64,000 nucleotides of DNA, from positions 1 to 64,000 of the forward strand of contig NZ_JAAOEN010000015.1 in assembly GCF_011320225.1 (NCBI RefSeq). Direction: 5' to 3'. The number at the start of each line of letters is the position of its first letter. Within the stretch, counting starts at the first letter, position 1. The DNA comes from Phytoactinopolyspora limicola. Its GTDB lineage: Bacteria > Actinomycetota > Actinomycetes > Jiangellales > Jiangellaceae. Both the position numbers and the translations under genes were made by a program. The notes beneath the pieces were generated by a model that saw only the letters and a program-made list of their open reading frames with translations, was not told the DNA's origin and made no database searches. This document shows, one piece after another, positions 38,493 to 47,206 of this stretch.

Positions 38493-39476
38493 ATGAGTTG
38501 GCTCGTGACGGGTGGCGCCGGGTATATCGGCGCCCATGTCATCAACAGTTTGATCACCGCAGACGAGGAGGTCGTCGCCGTTGACGACCTCTCCACCGGC
38601 AACGCCACGCGGGTCCCGCCGGGCGTCCGGCTGGTGGCCGCGAACCTCCTGGACCAGGGGAGCGTGCGACGCCTCTTCACCGAGCATCACGTCACCGGCG
38701 TGGTGCATCTGGCAGCGAAGAAGCGGGTCGACGAATCGCTGCGGCAACCGTCGCGGTACTTCCGCGAGAACGTCGAGGCGCTGCGTGTCTTGCTCGACGA
38801 GTGCGTCGCCGCCGACGTGCAGAGTTTCGTGTTCTCGTCGAGCGCCGCGGTCTACGGCGAACCGGACACGACTACCGTCGACGAAGACGTGGCATGCCGA
38901 CCGACAACACCATACGGGCAGACCAAGCTGGCCGGCGAGTGGCTCGTACGTGGCGTCGGAGCCGCGACCGGAATGCGCACCCTCGCTCTGCGCTACTTCA
39001 ACGTGGCCGGCTCCGCGTCGGCGGCCCTTGCTGACACCTACCTGGCCAACCTGGTGCCGTTGGTACTCGACGCACTCCAGCGCGGGCAGGCGCCGAAGAT
39101 CTTCGGCGCCGACTACGCCACGCCCGATGGCACATGCGTGCGGGACTACATTCACGTCGCCGACGTCGCGGACGCCCACGTAGCGGCTGCTCGTGCTCTG
39201 GAGCGTGGCGACATCACCTCCGGCCAAGCGCTGAATATCGGCACCGGGTCCGGTGTGTCGGTTCGGGAGGTGGTCGACCTGGCGATCGCCATCACCGGTC
39301 GAGACGTCCAGCCCGTCGTCGAGCCGCGTCGTCCGGGAGACTCCCCCGCCGTGGTGGCCGCGGTTGAGCGTGCGCGCCAGGAATTGCACTGGACGGCGGT
39401 GCGCTCCCTGAGCGACATGATCGTGTCAGCGTGGCAGGCCGTACAGCACGGCATGAGGGTAGCTAGTCCCCTTTGA
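38493..39476 (+). CDS. UDP-glucose 4-epimerase-like NAD-dependent epimerase
   Basis: 327 residues. Extended short-chain dehydrogenase: TGGAGYIGAHV (residues 6-16), SSSAAVYGEPD, catalytic TPYGQTK, LRYFNVAGS, and CVRDYIHVADVADAHV. It is a paralogue of the galE at 3774. Its position at the end of the flippase-containing operon suggests it supplies UDP-galactose or a related sugar for the exopolysaccharide. The ATG follows AGGGGGC with suitable spacing; open frame upstream is flippase in another frame. Confidence 0.9.
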   Translation: MSWLVTGGAGYIGAHVINSLITADEEVVAVDDLSTGNATRVPPGVRLVAANLLDQGSVRRLFTEHHVTGVVHLAAKKRVDESLRQPSRYFRENVEALRVLLDECVAADVQSFVFSSSAAVYGEPDTTTVDEDVACRPTTPYGQTKLAGEWLVRGVGAATGMRTLALRYFNVAGSASAALADTYLANLVPLVLDALQRGQAPKIFGADYATPDGTCVRDYIHVADVADAHVAAARALERGDITSGQALNIGTGSGVSVREVVDLAIAITGRDVQPVVEPRRPGDSPAVVAAVERARQELHWTAVRSLSDMIVSAWQAVQHGMRVASPL

Positions 39477-39562
39477 CGCCGTTGACCGACGGGGGTGGTT
39501 GTTACCGTGTGCTGCGCCCTCGCCGTCCGCTCACCCCGCAGTTGAGCGTCTGAACCGGCTTC

Positions 39563-40223
39563 CCCGCCACTTGCACCTGATCTCCGTTTTGACGCCTGAT
39601 CGTTTTCGTGGCGACGATCAGATGCACGGTGGTGACGACGGCCAGCGCCGACGTCCGGTAGCCGCACCTGATCGTCTCCACGATGTGGGACGGTTGGTGA
39701 TCAGATGCGTGAACCGTCGTATGGCGTCCGGTAGCGCATCTGATCGTGTCGAGATGGACGTCGACAGGCCTTGCTGGGCTTGCTGGGTTCGCGTCGCTGC
39801 GTTGCGGACCAGCGCAGCACCGTCAGCCGAGGCATGGCACGCTCAGCACTCGTTCCCATGGGCGAAATGCCCGAAACGTGGAGTCCGTCAACGTGCCACC
39901 CCACTCGCGCCCCACAGCACACTGCCACCCCGACGACGCCCATCACGGTCAACGACCTCATCGGCGCACCTCGAAGAACCCGACCGCGCCGACAGCCACC
40001 GACCACGCCGCATCCGATCAACACAGTGCCGCGGCGACACGATCAGATGCGCTACCGGACGCCATACGACGGTTCACGCATCTGATCACCAACCGTCCCA
40101 CATCGTGGAGACGATCAGGCGCGGCTACCGCGCGCCGACCCTGGCTGTCGTCACCACCGTGCATCTGATCGTCGCCACGAAAACGATCAGGCGTCAAAAC
40201 GGAGATCAGGTGCAAGTGGCGGG
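39563..40223. repeat. 661-bp foldback element with 189-bp arms
   Basis: The left arm (39563-39751) and right arm (40035-40223) are reverse complements over the same length, 189 bp, with about seven mismatches clustered in the middle. The 283-bp loop between them is unique within the element. Each arm carries six GATC sites, most within GCAYCTGATC or its complement. It fills the gap between the convergent epimerase and gmd genes, and its right end is one base from the gmd stop codon. No transposase is present. A homologous copy lies at 51779-52310. Confidence 0.92.
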
Positions 40224-41237
40224 TTAGCGGTCGATGCGGACGTTGCGACCGTTGAGTTCGTCGTCCAGCGCCGCGATGTCAGCCTCGGTCATGATCCGGG
40301 CCAACTCGTCGAACATCACCGTCGGCTTCCAGTCGAGCGCACGTTCGGCCTTCGACGCGTCGCCGATCAGGGCATCCACCTCGGCCGGCCGCTCGTACCG
40401 GGCGTCGTAGGCGACGTAGTCACGCCAGTCGAGCCCGACGGTGGAGAACGCGGCTTCGCAGAAGTCGCGGACGGAGTTGGCTTGACCGGTGGCGACGACG
40501 TAATCGTCGGGCTCGTCCTGCTGGAGCATCCGCCACATCGCCTCGACGTACTCGGGTGCGTAACCCCAGTCGCGGATCGCGTCGAGGTTGCCCAGGTACA
40601 GCTTGTCCTGTAGCCCCGCTTTGATCCGGGCTACCGCACGGGTGATTTTGCGGGTGACGAACGTTTCGCCGCGCCGAGGGCTCTCGTGGTTGAACAGGAT
40701 GCCGTTGACCGCGTACATGCCGTAGGCCTCGCGGTAGTTGACCGTCGTCCAATACCCGAACACCTTGGCGCAGCCGTAGGGGCTGCGCGGGTGGAACCGG
40801 GTGTCTTCGTTCTGCGGTGGCGGCGCCGAGCCGAACATCTCCGACGACGACGCTTGGTAGATGCGGGTGGCTACACCACTGGCGCGGACTGCCTCTAGAA
40901 GCCGCAGCGGCCCGGCGCCTGTGATGTCTGCCGTGTACAGCGGCGTGTCGAAGGAGACTCGCACATGTGACTGCGCGCCCAGGTTGTAGATCTCGTCCGG
41001 CTGGATGTCGCGTAGTAGGTTGACCAGTGCTACCCCGTCGGACAAGTCGGCATGGTGCAGGATCAACCGGCGGTCTGCGTCGTGAGGATCCTCGTAGATG
41101 TGGTCGATCCGGTCGGTGTTGAAGCTGGACGATCGCCGGATCAGGCCGTGGACCTCGTAGTCCTTGGCGACCAGCAGCTCAGCTAGGTATGAGCCGTCTT
41201 GTCCGGTGATGCCAGTGATGACAGCGGTCTTCGCCAT
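40224..41237 (-). CDS. gmd: GDP-mannose 4,6-dehydratase
   Basis: 337 residues. Converts GDP-mannose to GDP-4-keto-6-deoxymannose, the first step to GDP-L-fucose. [16 protein letters not shown] at the N-terminus, [12 protein letters not shown], the catalytic SPYGCAK, and [17 protein letters not shown] are diagnostic. The ATG has AAGGGGGG eight bases upstream; that site lies in a small hairpin present twice. It diverges from fcl, giving a two-gene GDP-fucose module. GDP-mannose supply genes are not in the window. Confidence 0.96.
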   Translation of the reverse strand: MAKTAVITGITGQDGSYLAELLVAKDYEVHGLIRRSSSFNTDRIDHIYEDPHDADRRLILHHADLSDGVALVNLLRDIQPDEIYNLGAQSHVRVSFDTPLYTADITGAGPLRLLEAVRASGVATRIYQASSSEMFGSAPPPQNEDTRFHPRSPYGCAKVFGYWTTVNYREAYGMYAVNGILFNHESPRRGETFVTRKITRAVARIKAGLQDKLYLGNLDAIRDWGYAPEYVEAMWRMLQQDEPDDYVVATGQANSVRDFCEAAFSTVGLDWRDYVAYDARYERPAEVDALIGDASKAERALDWKPTVMFDELARIMTEADIAALDDELNGRNVRIDR

Positions 41238-41280
41238 CGCGCAAGCCCCCCTTGCGTTCGGCGCGCAAGCCCCCCTTGCG
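41238..41280 (-). promoter_or_regulatory. Duplicated hairpin covering the gmd ribosome-binding site
   Basis: The 19-bp block CGCGCAAGCCCCCCTTGCG is present at 41238-41256 and 41262-41280. On the gmd strand it reads CGCAAG-GGGGG-CTTGCG, a 6-bp stem whose stem and loop include the AAGGGGGG Shine-Dalgarno. The copy next to the ATG could mask the ribosome site, and the second could be an alternative or decoy. Confidence 0.65.
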
Positions 41281-41475
41281 CCCCACCGTGCGTACTTTAT
41301 GTCCTTTGCGGCGAGGCGTAAAGCTCAAATGGCCGCTCCTCCGGCTCCGACCTCCCAGCGTGCCGCCTAAACCTCCCGCATCTCCGGCGACGATCACCGG
41401 GGATTGCGGGCAGGCCGGGGGTTGCTTCAGCCGAGCTTGAGCGGCAATGTCCGAGGCGTGCGAGAATGTGGGGCC

Positions 41476-42447
41476 ATGGGGGTTCTGTTGCCATCCGGCG
41501 CGCGCGTGTTCATCGCCGGTCACCGCGGACTGGTGGGGTCCGCCATTGCCCGCCGCCTCGGTGCGGAGGGGTACGACGTCGTCGTCCGTAGCCGGCAGGA
41601 ACTCGACCTGCGGGACGGCCCGGCCACCCATGCGTTCCTCCGCGAGTGCTCACCCGATGCCGTGGTCCTGGCCGCCGCCACCGTCGGTGGCATCATGGCC
41701 AATGCCACCTACCCGGTTGATTTCCTCGAGGACAACCTGCGCATCCAGCTCAGCGTCATCACCGGAAGCCATCGCGCCGGTGTGCGCCGGTTGTTGTTCC
41801 TGGGCTCCAGTTGTATCTACCCGAAACTCGCCGAGCAGCCGATCCGGGAGGACTCGCTGCTGACCGGCCCGTTGGAGCCGACCAATCAGCCCTACGCGAT
41901 CGCCAAGATCGCCGGCATCGAACAGGTCAACGCGTACCGGCGCCAGCATGGCCGGTCCTACGTCTCGGCGATGCCCACCAATCTCTACGGGCCGGGCGAC
42001 AACTTCGATCTTGAGAGTTCACACGTTCTGCCGGCCCTCATCCGGCGGTTCCACGAGGCGCGGATAGCTGACGCACCCGAGGTGGTGCTGTGGGGGACGG
42101 GGACACCGCGGCGTGAGTTCCTCCACGTGGACGACCTCGCCGCCGCCTGCCTGACGGTGCTGCGCCACTATGACGCCGACGGCCCCATCAACGTCGGCTC
42201 GGGCACCGATCTCACCATCCGCGAGCTGGCCGGGACGGTCGCCGCCGTCATCGGTTACAACGGCCAGATCTCGTTCGATCCGGCCCGTCCGGATGGCACT
42301 CCCCGCAAGCTGATGGATGGTAGCCGGATCCGGGAACTGGGGTGGGAGCCGCGGATCAGCCTGCGCGACGGTGTCGCGGCCACTTATCAGTGGTGGCTGG
42401 ACGCTGGTTCCCCTACCGGGAGGACCGTAGCCGCCGCCACGCGATGA
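41476..42447 (+). CDS. fcl: GDP-L-fucose synthase
   Basis: 323 residues. Epimerase-reductase converting the Gmd product to GDP-L-fucose. Motifs: IAGHRGLVGSAIARRL, VLAAATVGGIMAN, SSCIYPKLAEQPI, catalytic NQPYAIAK, and MPTNLYGPGDNFD. The ATG at 41476 was chosen because the family N-terminus starts there; earlier in-frame codons cross intergenic sequence. Its 3' end overlaps the Alg13-like gene tail to tail by 35 bp. With gmd it supplies the fucosyltransferase at 27914. Confidence 0.94.
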   Translation: MGVLLPSGARVFIAGHRGLVGSAIARRLGAEGYDVVVRSRQELDLRDGPATHAFLRECSPDAVVLAAATVGGIMANATYPVDFLEDNLRIQLSVITGSHRAGVRRLLFLGSSCIYPKLAEQPIREDSLLTGPLEPTNQPYAIAKIAGIEQVNAYRRQHGRSYVSAMPTNLYGPGDNFDLESSHVLPALIRRFHEARIADAPEVVLWGTGTPRREFLHVDDLAAACLTVLRHYDADGPINVGSGTDLTIRELAGTVAAVIGYNGQISFDPARPDGTPRKLMDGSRIRELGWEPRISLRDGVAATYQWWLDAGSPTGRTVAAATR

Positions 42448-42970
42448 ACCCTGGACGGCGGCTGACCACCTGCTCGACCACCTCGGCCAGCCGAGCGGCC
42501 GTTTCTGGGGCGGGTGACGGGTCTGCCGGGCGACGCACCGTCGCCGGATCGGCGAAGGCCGCGTCCAGCGCGGCGTGGAGGTGCTCTTGTGACTCGGCCA
42601 GGATGACCTGTCCCTCGGCGGCGAGCCGGCGGCAGAACGCCACCTGGTGGTCGTCGACCACCTCGTCGAGGGCGGCCAGGCGGGGCACCACCACGGGGAC
42701 GAACCCGCGGCCCCGGGCGTCCAGGATGGAACCGGGGCCACCCTGCGCCAGCACCACCGTGGCCGCATCGAGGTGCTCGAGCAGCTCGTCGCGGCTGACG
42801 ATGCCCAGCGGCTCCGCCTGCGACGGCGCGCGCGACGCCCCGTGTTGATAGACGCAGCGCACCTGACCGTCGCGGTGGTCCAGCCACGGCTGCACCCATT
42901 CGGCTAGCCGGTCGAACCGGTGGTGGTCGGTGCCCACGGTGACGAAGAGCATGGGCAGCGCGGCGTTCAC
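42413..42970 (-). CDS. Alg13/PssE-like glycosyltransferase subunit
   Basis: 185 residues. Corresponds to the C-terminal, nucleotide-sugar-binding half of a GT28-type enzyme: LFVTVGTDHHRFDRL at the start and AQGGPGSILDARGRG plus VVPRLAALDEVVDDHQ in the donor-binding part. The HHRFDRL motif is typical of Alg13/EpsE/PssE. GTG start in a GTGA overlap with the Alg14-like gene. The two should form one split enzyme, with the partner as membrane anchor and acceptor domain. Confidence 0.87.
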   Translation of the reverse strand: MNAALPMLFVTVGTDHHRFDRLAEWVQPWLDHRDGQVRCVYQHGASRAPSQAEPLGIVSRDELLEHLDAATVVLAQGGPGSILDARGRGFVPVVVPRLAALDEVVDDHQVAFCRRLAAEGQVILAESQEHLHAALDAAFADPATVRRPADPSPAPETAARLAEVVEQVVSRRPGFIAWRRLRSSR

Positions 42971-43416
42971 AACGTCCGTCCTATGACCACACCATCGGGG
43001 TACATGGCGCGCTGGTCCTCCCATTGCAGGCCGAAGGCGTCAGATAGTGGATAGCAGAGCCGCCCCGTCAGGGTGGATTGCTCGATGCGGTCGAAGACCT
43101 CGATGTAGACGGTGCGGATCCGCAACAGGCGGGCGATGACGAAGAACGGTAACGCCACTCCCGCGCCGGTGGACACGATGACGTCGGGACGGTGCCGGAC
43201 AAGAGTGACGACGGCGAGTCCGAGATTGCGGATCGCGTTGCCCACGTTCCGGGTGGTGGGGTGGTACGCCCAGGTGACGTGCTCGCCGGCCAGGGCCCCG
43301 ACGGCGTCGGCCTTGCGGAAGGTGACCCAACGCCGTTGATGCTGGCTCCACCAGTCGCTCAGGGCGAGCAGTTGAGTGAGGTGGCCGCCGGTGGAGGCGA
43401 TCAGGAGCAACTTCAC
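42967..43416 (-). CDS. Alg14/PssD-like glycosyltransferase subunit
   Basis: 149 residues. N-terminal half of the split GT28 enzyme: KLLLIASTGGHLTQLLAL (GGHL motif), a hydrophobic helix around AVVTLVRHRPDVIVSTGAGVALP, and IYIEVFDRIE equivalent YIEVFDRIEQSTLTGRL. GTG at 43416 overlaps the stop of the Wzz-like gene (GTGA), which decides the start. Alg14 homologues anchor their Alg13 partner to the membrane and bind the lipid-linked acceptor. Confidence 0.88.
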   Translation of the reverse strand: MKLLLIASTGGHLTQLLALSDWWSQHQRRWVTFRKADAVGALAGEHVTWAYHPTTRNVGNAIRNLGLAVVTLVRHRPDVIVSTGAGVALPFFVIARLLRIRTVYIEVFDRIEQSTLTGRLCYPLSDAFGLQWEDQRAMYPDGVVIGRTL

Positions 43417-44834
43417 CGGTCGGAGCCTAGCTGTCCGGTTGAGAGCGGCCAACCGGTGGGTTCGTCCGCTCCGGTAGCGGCCGAGTCTCGACCCTTCGAG
43501 CGGCGGGTGTGCCTGCGGTCATCGTCGTTGTCGGCGGTGAACTCGGTCGGCGTGGGCTTGCGGCTTCCGGAGCGTTCCGGAAGGAGCAAGCCCAGGTCGA
43601 TGCCGCGGTCGGTGGCGGTGAGCTGCTCGACGAACTCCTGGATGGGCCGGTGACGGCTGCGCTTGGTGGTAGCGACGATGATCGTGTCGCAGCGTAAGGC
43701 GATGGCCACCCGTCTGGTCCGGCTGGTGATCATGGTCAGGTCGAGGACGACGAGGTCGTCATCCGGCCAGTCGGTGGCGACGTCGGATCGCGCCGGCCAG
43801 CCGCCGTCGACCGCCGACATGTCCATCCGGTCGGAGTCGATCAGCCGGGCCCGCATGCGGTGGCTGTGGGCGACGTCCACGAGGCTGGTGGCGGCCTCGT
43901 AGATCCGGCCGTCGGCCGGTCCGACGATCGCGGTGAGCACCGGCCCGTCCGAGGAGGTCAGTGGATGGGCGCGGGTGAGTTCGAGAAGGGCATGCCGGTA
44001 TGGCTCGTCTGGATCGGGTTCGGCCGTGCCGTCGATGACGGGACACCCGCCGAGGAGTTCGCGTAGCCGAGCGGCGTGGGTGACCCGGCGGTCGTTGCGG
44101 TCGCGGAGCAGCGCGAGCGCGATGCCGACGAGCAAGCCGCCGACGAGTCCGCCGGCGATGGCGACGGGCAGCCCCGGTGACGATGGCGAGCCGGGGGCTC
44201 GGGCCGCCTCGATGATCCGGCCGGGGTTGAGAGTGACCGTGACGAGGCTGCTCTGCTGTTGGCGGAGCTCGACGATCTGTTGCTGGGCGGCGGCGTCCAC
44301 CAGCGCGTCGTCGGCGTCTTCGACCTGCTCGACGAGCTCGTTGATCCGCGTCTCCAGGGCGTCGATGATACGTTCGGCGAGTTGATCGGCGCTGGTGACG
44401 CGGGACTCGAGGTAGGCCTCGGCGAAGGCGTTGGCACCCCGGGCGGCCTGTGTCGGGGTGCTGGCCGTGTAGGCGATCTGCAGGATCTGGGAGTCGGACG
44501 GAGAGGTAACGGAGACGTTGCCGACCAAGGTTCGCGGATCGAACCGGACCAGCTCCATCCGCTCGGCCGCGGCCCGGGCGATTTCGGTTGAGCGGACCAC
44601 CTGTTGCTCGGTGGTCATGTTGATGCCGGCCGACGACGTTCCGGTGCCGAAAGGGTCCGGGGTAATCGGAGACACCGACACCACCGCCGTGGCGGTGTAC
44701 CGCTCGGGCCACATCATGCCGAGGCCGCCCGCGGCGAGCACGGCGAGCACCACGGCCGCGGTGACCACCCGCCATCGGCGGCGGATGCTGTCTCCCACGT
44801 CCGACAGCCGCATAGCCGGTTGATTAGGCGCCAT
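43413..44834 (-). CDS. Wzz-type chain-length protein with degenerate kinase-like domain
   Basis: 473 residues. N-terminal membrane helix (~23-41), periplasmic Wzz domain with coiled coil (~40-215, ALETRINELVEQVEDADDAL), second helix (~222-243, VAIAGGLVGGLLVGIALALL), then a cytoplasmic part (~290-415). That part resembles a bacterial tyrosine kinase fold (TAIVGPADGRIYEAATSLV, DDLVVLDLTMI) but has no Walker A GKT/S and no Tyr cluster, so catalysis is unlikely. The Arg/Asp-rich tail is polar. It heads the minus-strand operon with the Alg14- and Alg13-like genes and should control polymer length. Confidence 0.85.
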   Translation of the reverse strand: MAPNQPAMRLSDVGDSIRRRWRVVTAAVVLAVLAAGGLGMMWPERYTATAVVSVSPITPDPFGTGTSSAGINMTTEQQVVRSTEIARAAAERMELVRFDPRTLVGNVSVTSPSDSQILQIAYTASTPTQAARGANAFAEAYLESRVTSADQLAERIIDALETRINELVEQVEDADDALVDAAAQQQIVELRQQQSSLVTVTLNPGRIIEAARAPGSPSSPGLPVAIAGGLVGGLLVGIALALLRDRNDRRVTHAARLRELLGGCPVIDGTAEPDPDEPYRHALLELTRAHPLTSSDGPVLTAIVGPADGRIYEAATSLVDVAHSHRMRARLIDSDRMDMSAVDGGWPARSDVATDWPDDDLVVLDLTMITSRTRRVAIALRCDTIIVATTKRSRHRPIQEFVEQLTATDRGIDLGLLLPERSGSRKPTPTEFTADNDDDRRHTRRSKGRDSAATGADEPTGWPLSTGQLGSDR

Positions 44835-45020
44835 TGGCCTCCGGGCCCCCTGGTGAGTTCCTCTGCACCCATGGATGTGCTGCCTGCAAGCTTAGATGAC
44901 GGGCGAGAGCAAAACGCAATGAGCGCGTGATCGCCCAGGTCTGGGCCGGCCCCGACGGGGCGCCATCTCGGTGGCGTGGAGGGGCGACCCGACGTCGCAC
45001 CGGACCGGATCAGGAGGGTG

Positions 45021-46331
45021 TCATGACGTCACCCAGCGGCCAGCCGCCAACAGATGAAGAACCGCATCGCGGGCCTCCTCGATGGTGGTGTGAGTGGTGT
45101 CCAGCACGAGGTCGGCGGTGGTCGGCGCCTCGTATGGACTTGACACGCCGGTGAACTCGGGGATCTCGCCAGCCCGGGCCCGGGCATAGAGGCCTTTGCG
45201 GTCACGACGCTCACACTCTTCGACCGGCGTGGCCACGTGCACGAGCAGGAAGTCGCCATGCGCCTCGGCCATCTGCCGCATCCGGTCCCGGGTAGCCGCG
45301 AACGGAGCGATCGGAGCACACACCGCGATCCCGCCGTGCCGGGCGATCTCGGCCGCGACGAAGCCGATACGTTCGATGTTTCGGTCCCGGTCGGCGCGGG
45401 AGAAGCCGAGACCGGCGGACAGATGGCGGCGCACGAGATCGCCGTCGAGCAGGGTGATGGTCCGCTCGCCGGACTCGGTCAGGTGGTCGACCACAGCGCG
45501 AGCGACGGTGGACTTGCCAGATCCGGACAGGCCGGTGAACAGCAGGACGAGGCCCCGATCGGGCCGTGGCGGGAGCCAGCGCTGCCATGCTCGCAGGCTT
45601 TCCGGTGGCCAATCGTCCTCCGGCAGGGCGGCCGCGCCGTCGAGCCCGGCCCGCAGCGCCGTCAGGTCCGGACGCTGATCGGGCCGCACCAGGTCGGCGC
45701 CATACGCCTCGGCCACGTGGGCGGCTAGCTCGGCGTCGCGGTGGTCACCGTAGTGTGGAGCTGGGACCGTGACGACCTCGACGGTTCGACCCTCGTGGCG
45801 GAGCCGATCACGGAGCTCGACGGCGGCCCGGGTGGTTTGAGCCCCGGTAGGGCCAGGGATGTGGCGTGGGCCGTCCATGACCACCACCAGCAACGGCCGC
45901 TCGTGGGCCGCAGCGAGAGCGTGCGCGTCCACCGGGTGATGCCCGACGACGGCACTCCAACCGCCGAAGCGGATCTCGGCCGGACCGCGGCGCAACGCGG
46001 CATACGGTCCGGTCGGCCGCTCGTCGTCGTGCGACAGGGCCCGCACGCTGCCGGCGATGGTGACCACACCAGCCGGCTGCTCGCCCGCTGCCGCGGGGGC
46101 GGCGTCCGCACGATCGGTGGTGGTTGGTGCGGCGACGTCATGGAGCAGAGCGACCGGCGCTCCCTCCAGGTCGGTCACGATCAGTTCGCCGCCCGTGGTG
46201 ACGTGTTCGCGGAGGGACTGCGGTACCGGGACCGATGCGATGGCCGGTCCGATGCCAAGAAGGGTTAACTCGATCCGCGCCAGCGTCACCGGATCCGGCG
46301 TGACGGTCGGTGGTGTGGGATCGGCCATCAT
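45021..46331 (-). CDS. cysC: APS kinase fused to a degenerate ATP-sulfurylase-like N-terminus
   Basis: 436 residues. The C-terminal ~200 residues are adenylylsulfate kinase, making PAPS from APS: Walker A LFTGLSGSGKSTVARAV, LLDGDLVRRHLSAGLGFSRADRDRNIERI, and KGLYARARAGEIPEFTGVSSPYEAP. The N-terminal half follows the layout of an ATP sulfurylase (PUA-like TDLEGAPVALLHD, then VVGHHPVDAHALAAAHERPLLVVV), but the catalytic QxRNPxHxxH motif is absent. CysD/CysN at 24.5-26.7 kb can supply the missing APS. Stand-alone gene between the Wzz operon and a palindrome. Confidence 0.9.
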   Translation of the reverse strand: MMADPTPPTVTPDPVTLARIELTLLGIGPAIASVPVPQSLREHVTTGGELIVTDLEGAPVALLHDVAAPTTTDRADAAPAAAGEQPAGVVTIAGSVRALSHDDERPTGPYAALRRGPAEIRFGGWSAVVGHHPVDAHALAAAHERPLLVVVMDGPRHIPGPTGAQTTRAAVELRDRLRHEGRTVEVVTVPAPHYGDHRDAELAAHVAEAYGADLVRPDQRPDLTALRAGLDGAAALPEDDWPPESLRAWQRWLPPRPDRGLVLLFTGLSGSGKSTVARAVVDHLTESGERTITLLDGDLVRRHLSAGLGFSRADRDRNIERIGFVAAEIARHGGIAVCAPIAPFAATRDRMRQMAEAHGDFLLVHVATPVEECERRDRKGLYARARAGEIPEFTGVSSPYEAPTTADLVLDTTHTTIEEARDAVLHLLAAGRWVTS

Positions 46332-46362
46332 GACCTCAGCCTAGCTATTGTCGTGTGCCGGA

Positions 46363-46438
46363 ACTCCCCTCCCCATGATCATTGGCTTTTGACTACCGGA
46401 TCCGGTAGTCAAAAGCCAATGATCATGGGGAGGGGAGT
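46363..46438. repeat. 76-bp perfect palindrome (CCATGATCAT family)
   Basis: Bases 46363-46438 equal their own reverse complement, centred on GGATCC at 46400/46401. The core begins CCATGATCATTGGCTTTT. It is between two minus-strand genes, touching the stop codon of the upstream one, so it can act as a terminator. A close relative is at 53390-53445. Confidence 0.92.
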
Positions 46439-47091
46439 CACGCGAAGCGGGCGATGGCGTCGGCGACGGGGGTGTCGCCGCTGACCAGTTCAAGAGTGGT
46501 GCCAGCTGTGGCCGGCTCGTGGAGCAGTCCCAGCACGACGGCCGCTACGTCGTCGCGAGGCACCGAGCCGGGTTCGACGGAGGTCTGCAAATTCACCAGC
46601 CCCGTACCGACGTCGTTGGTGAGTCGTCCGGGCCGGAGAATGGTCCAGGCGAGATCACGGGTACTGAGATCGTCTTCGCTGGCGCGTTTGGCCCGAAGAT
46701 AAGCGGCGAAGACCTCGTCGGTGTCAGGCGGCGGGTCGAAGCTTGCCCCCATCGACGAGATCAGCACATACCGCCGCACCGCCTGCCGTTCGGCGGCCTC
46801 GGCCAGCGAGGCGGCGGCCGCGCGGTCGACGGTGTCTTTGCGCGGAATGCCGCTGCCCGGCCCGGCGCCGGCCGCGAAGACCACAGCGTCGACACCACTG
46901 AGCTCCGCGGTGAGTTCGGCGACCGTGGCCTGTTCGAGATCGAGGACGACGGCGGTAGCGCCGACGTCGGCGAGGTCGGCGGCGTGGTCCGGGTTGCGCA
47001 CCAATCCGATCGCCTCGTGTCCTTGCAGCGTCAACAGACGCTCCAGTCGCAGCGCTATCTGGCCGTGTCCGCCGGCAATCACAACCCGCAT
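46438..47091 (-). CDS. NAD(P)-binding SDR-like protein
   Basis: 217 residues. Atypical short-chain dehydrogenase (NAD(P)H-binding type, YwnB/NmrA-like): VVIAGGHGQIALRLERLL glycine-rich loop, VVLDLEQATVAELTAEL, VVFAAGAGPG and YVLISSMGA. It lacks the YxxxK pair of the classical enzymes. Substrate unknown; relatives act as NADPH sensors or flavin reductases. The ATG at 47091 starts the Rossmann fold. It is divergent from an SDR gene. Confidence 0.82.
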   Translation of the reverse strand: MRVVIAGGHGQIALRLERLLTLQGHEAIGLVRNPDHAADLADVGATAVVLDLEQATVAELTAELSGVDAVVFAAGAGPGSGIPRKDTVDRAAAASLAEAAERQAVRRYVLISSMGASFDPPPDTDEVFAAYLRAKRASEDDLSTRDLAWTILRPGRLTNDVGTGLVNLQTSVEPGSVPRDDVAAVVLGLLHEPATAGTTLELVSGDTPVADAIARFA

Positions 47092-47206
47092 GCGGAACAC
47101 CGTATGACATGATCGCGATCGGCGTGCCATTCGGTGGTGATCGACGTTGGACGGCATCGCGTCCTCGTCCCCCTCCGCCAGTGGCGTGCAGGAGGGCAGG
47201 CTTGTC

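Noticed and set aside
39701-40024. 107-residue open frame in the loop of the foldback element, with a similar frame at ~51972 in the second element
   Set aside because: A shared WxVDGLH stretch follows from DNA homology of the loops; the frames differ elsewhere, start in arm sequence and lack a ribosome site. Kept as a possibility only.
21321-44834. Sulfotransferase gene within the polysaccharide region
   Set aside because: None of the proteins shows a PAPS-binding sulfotransferase motif, so the sulfation idea stays unproven.
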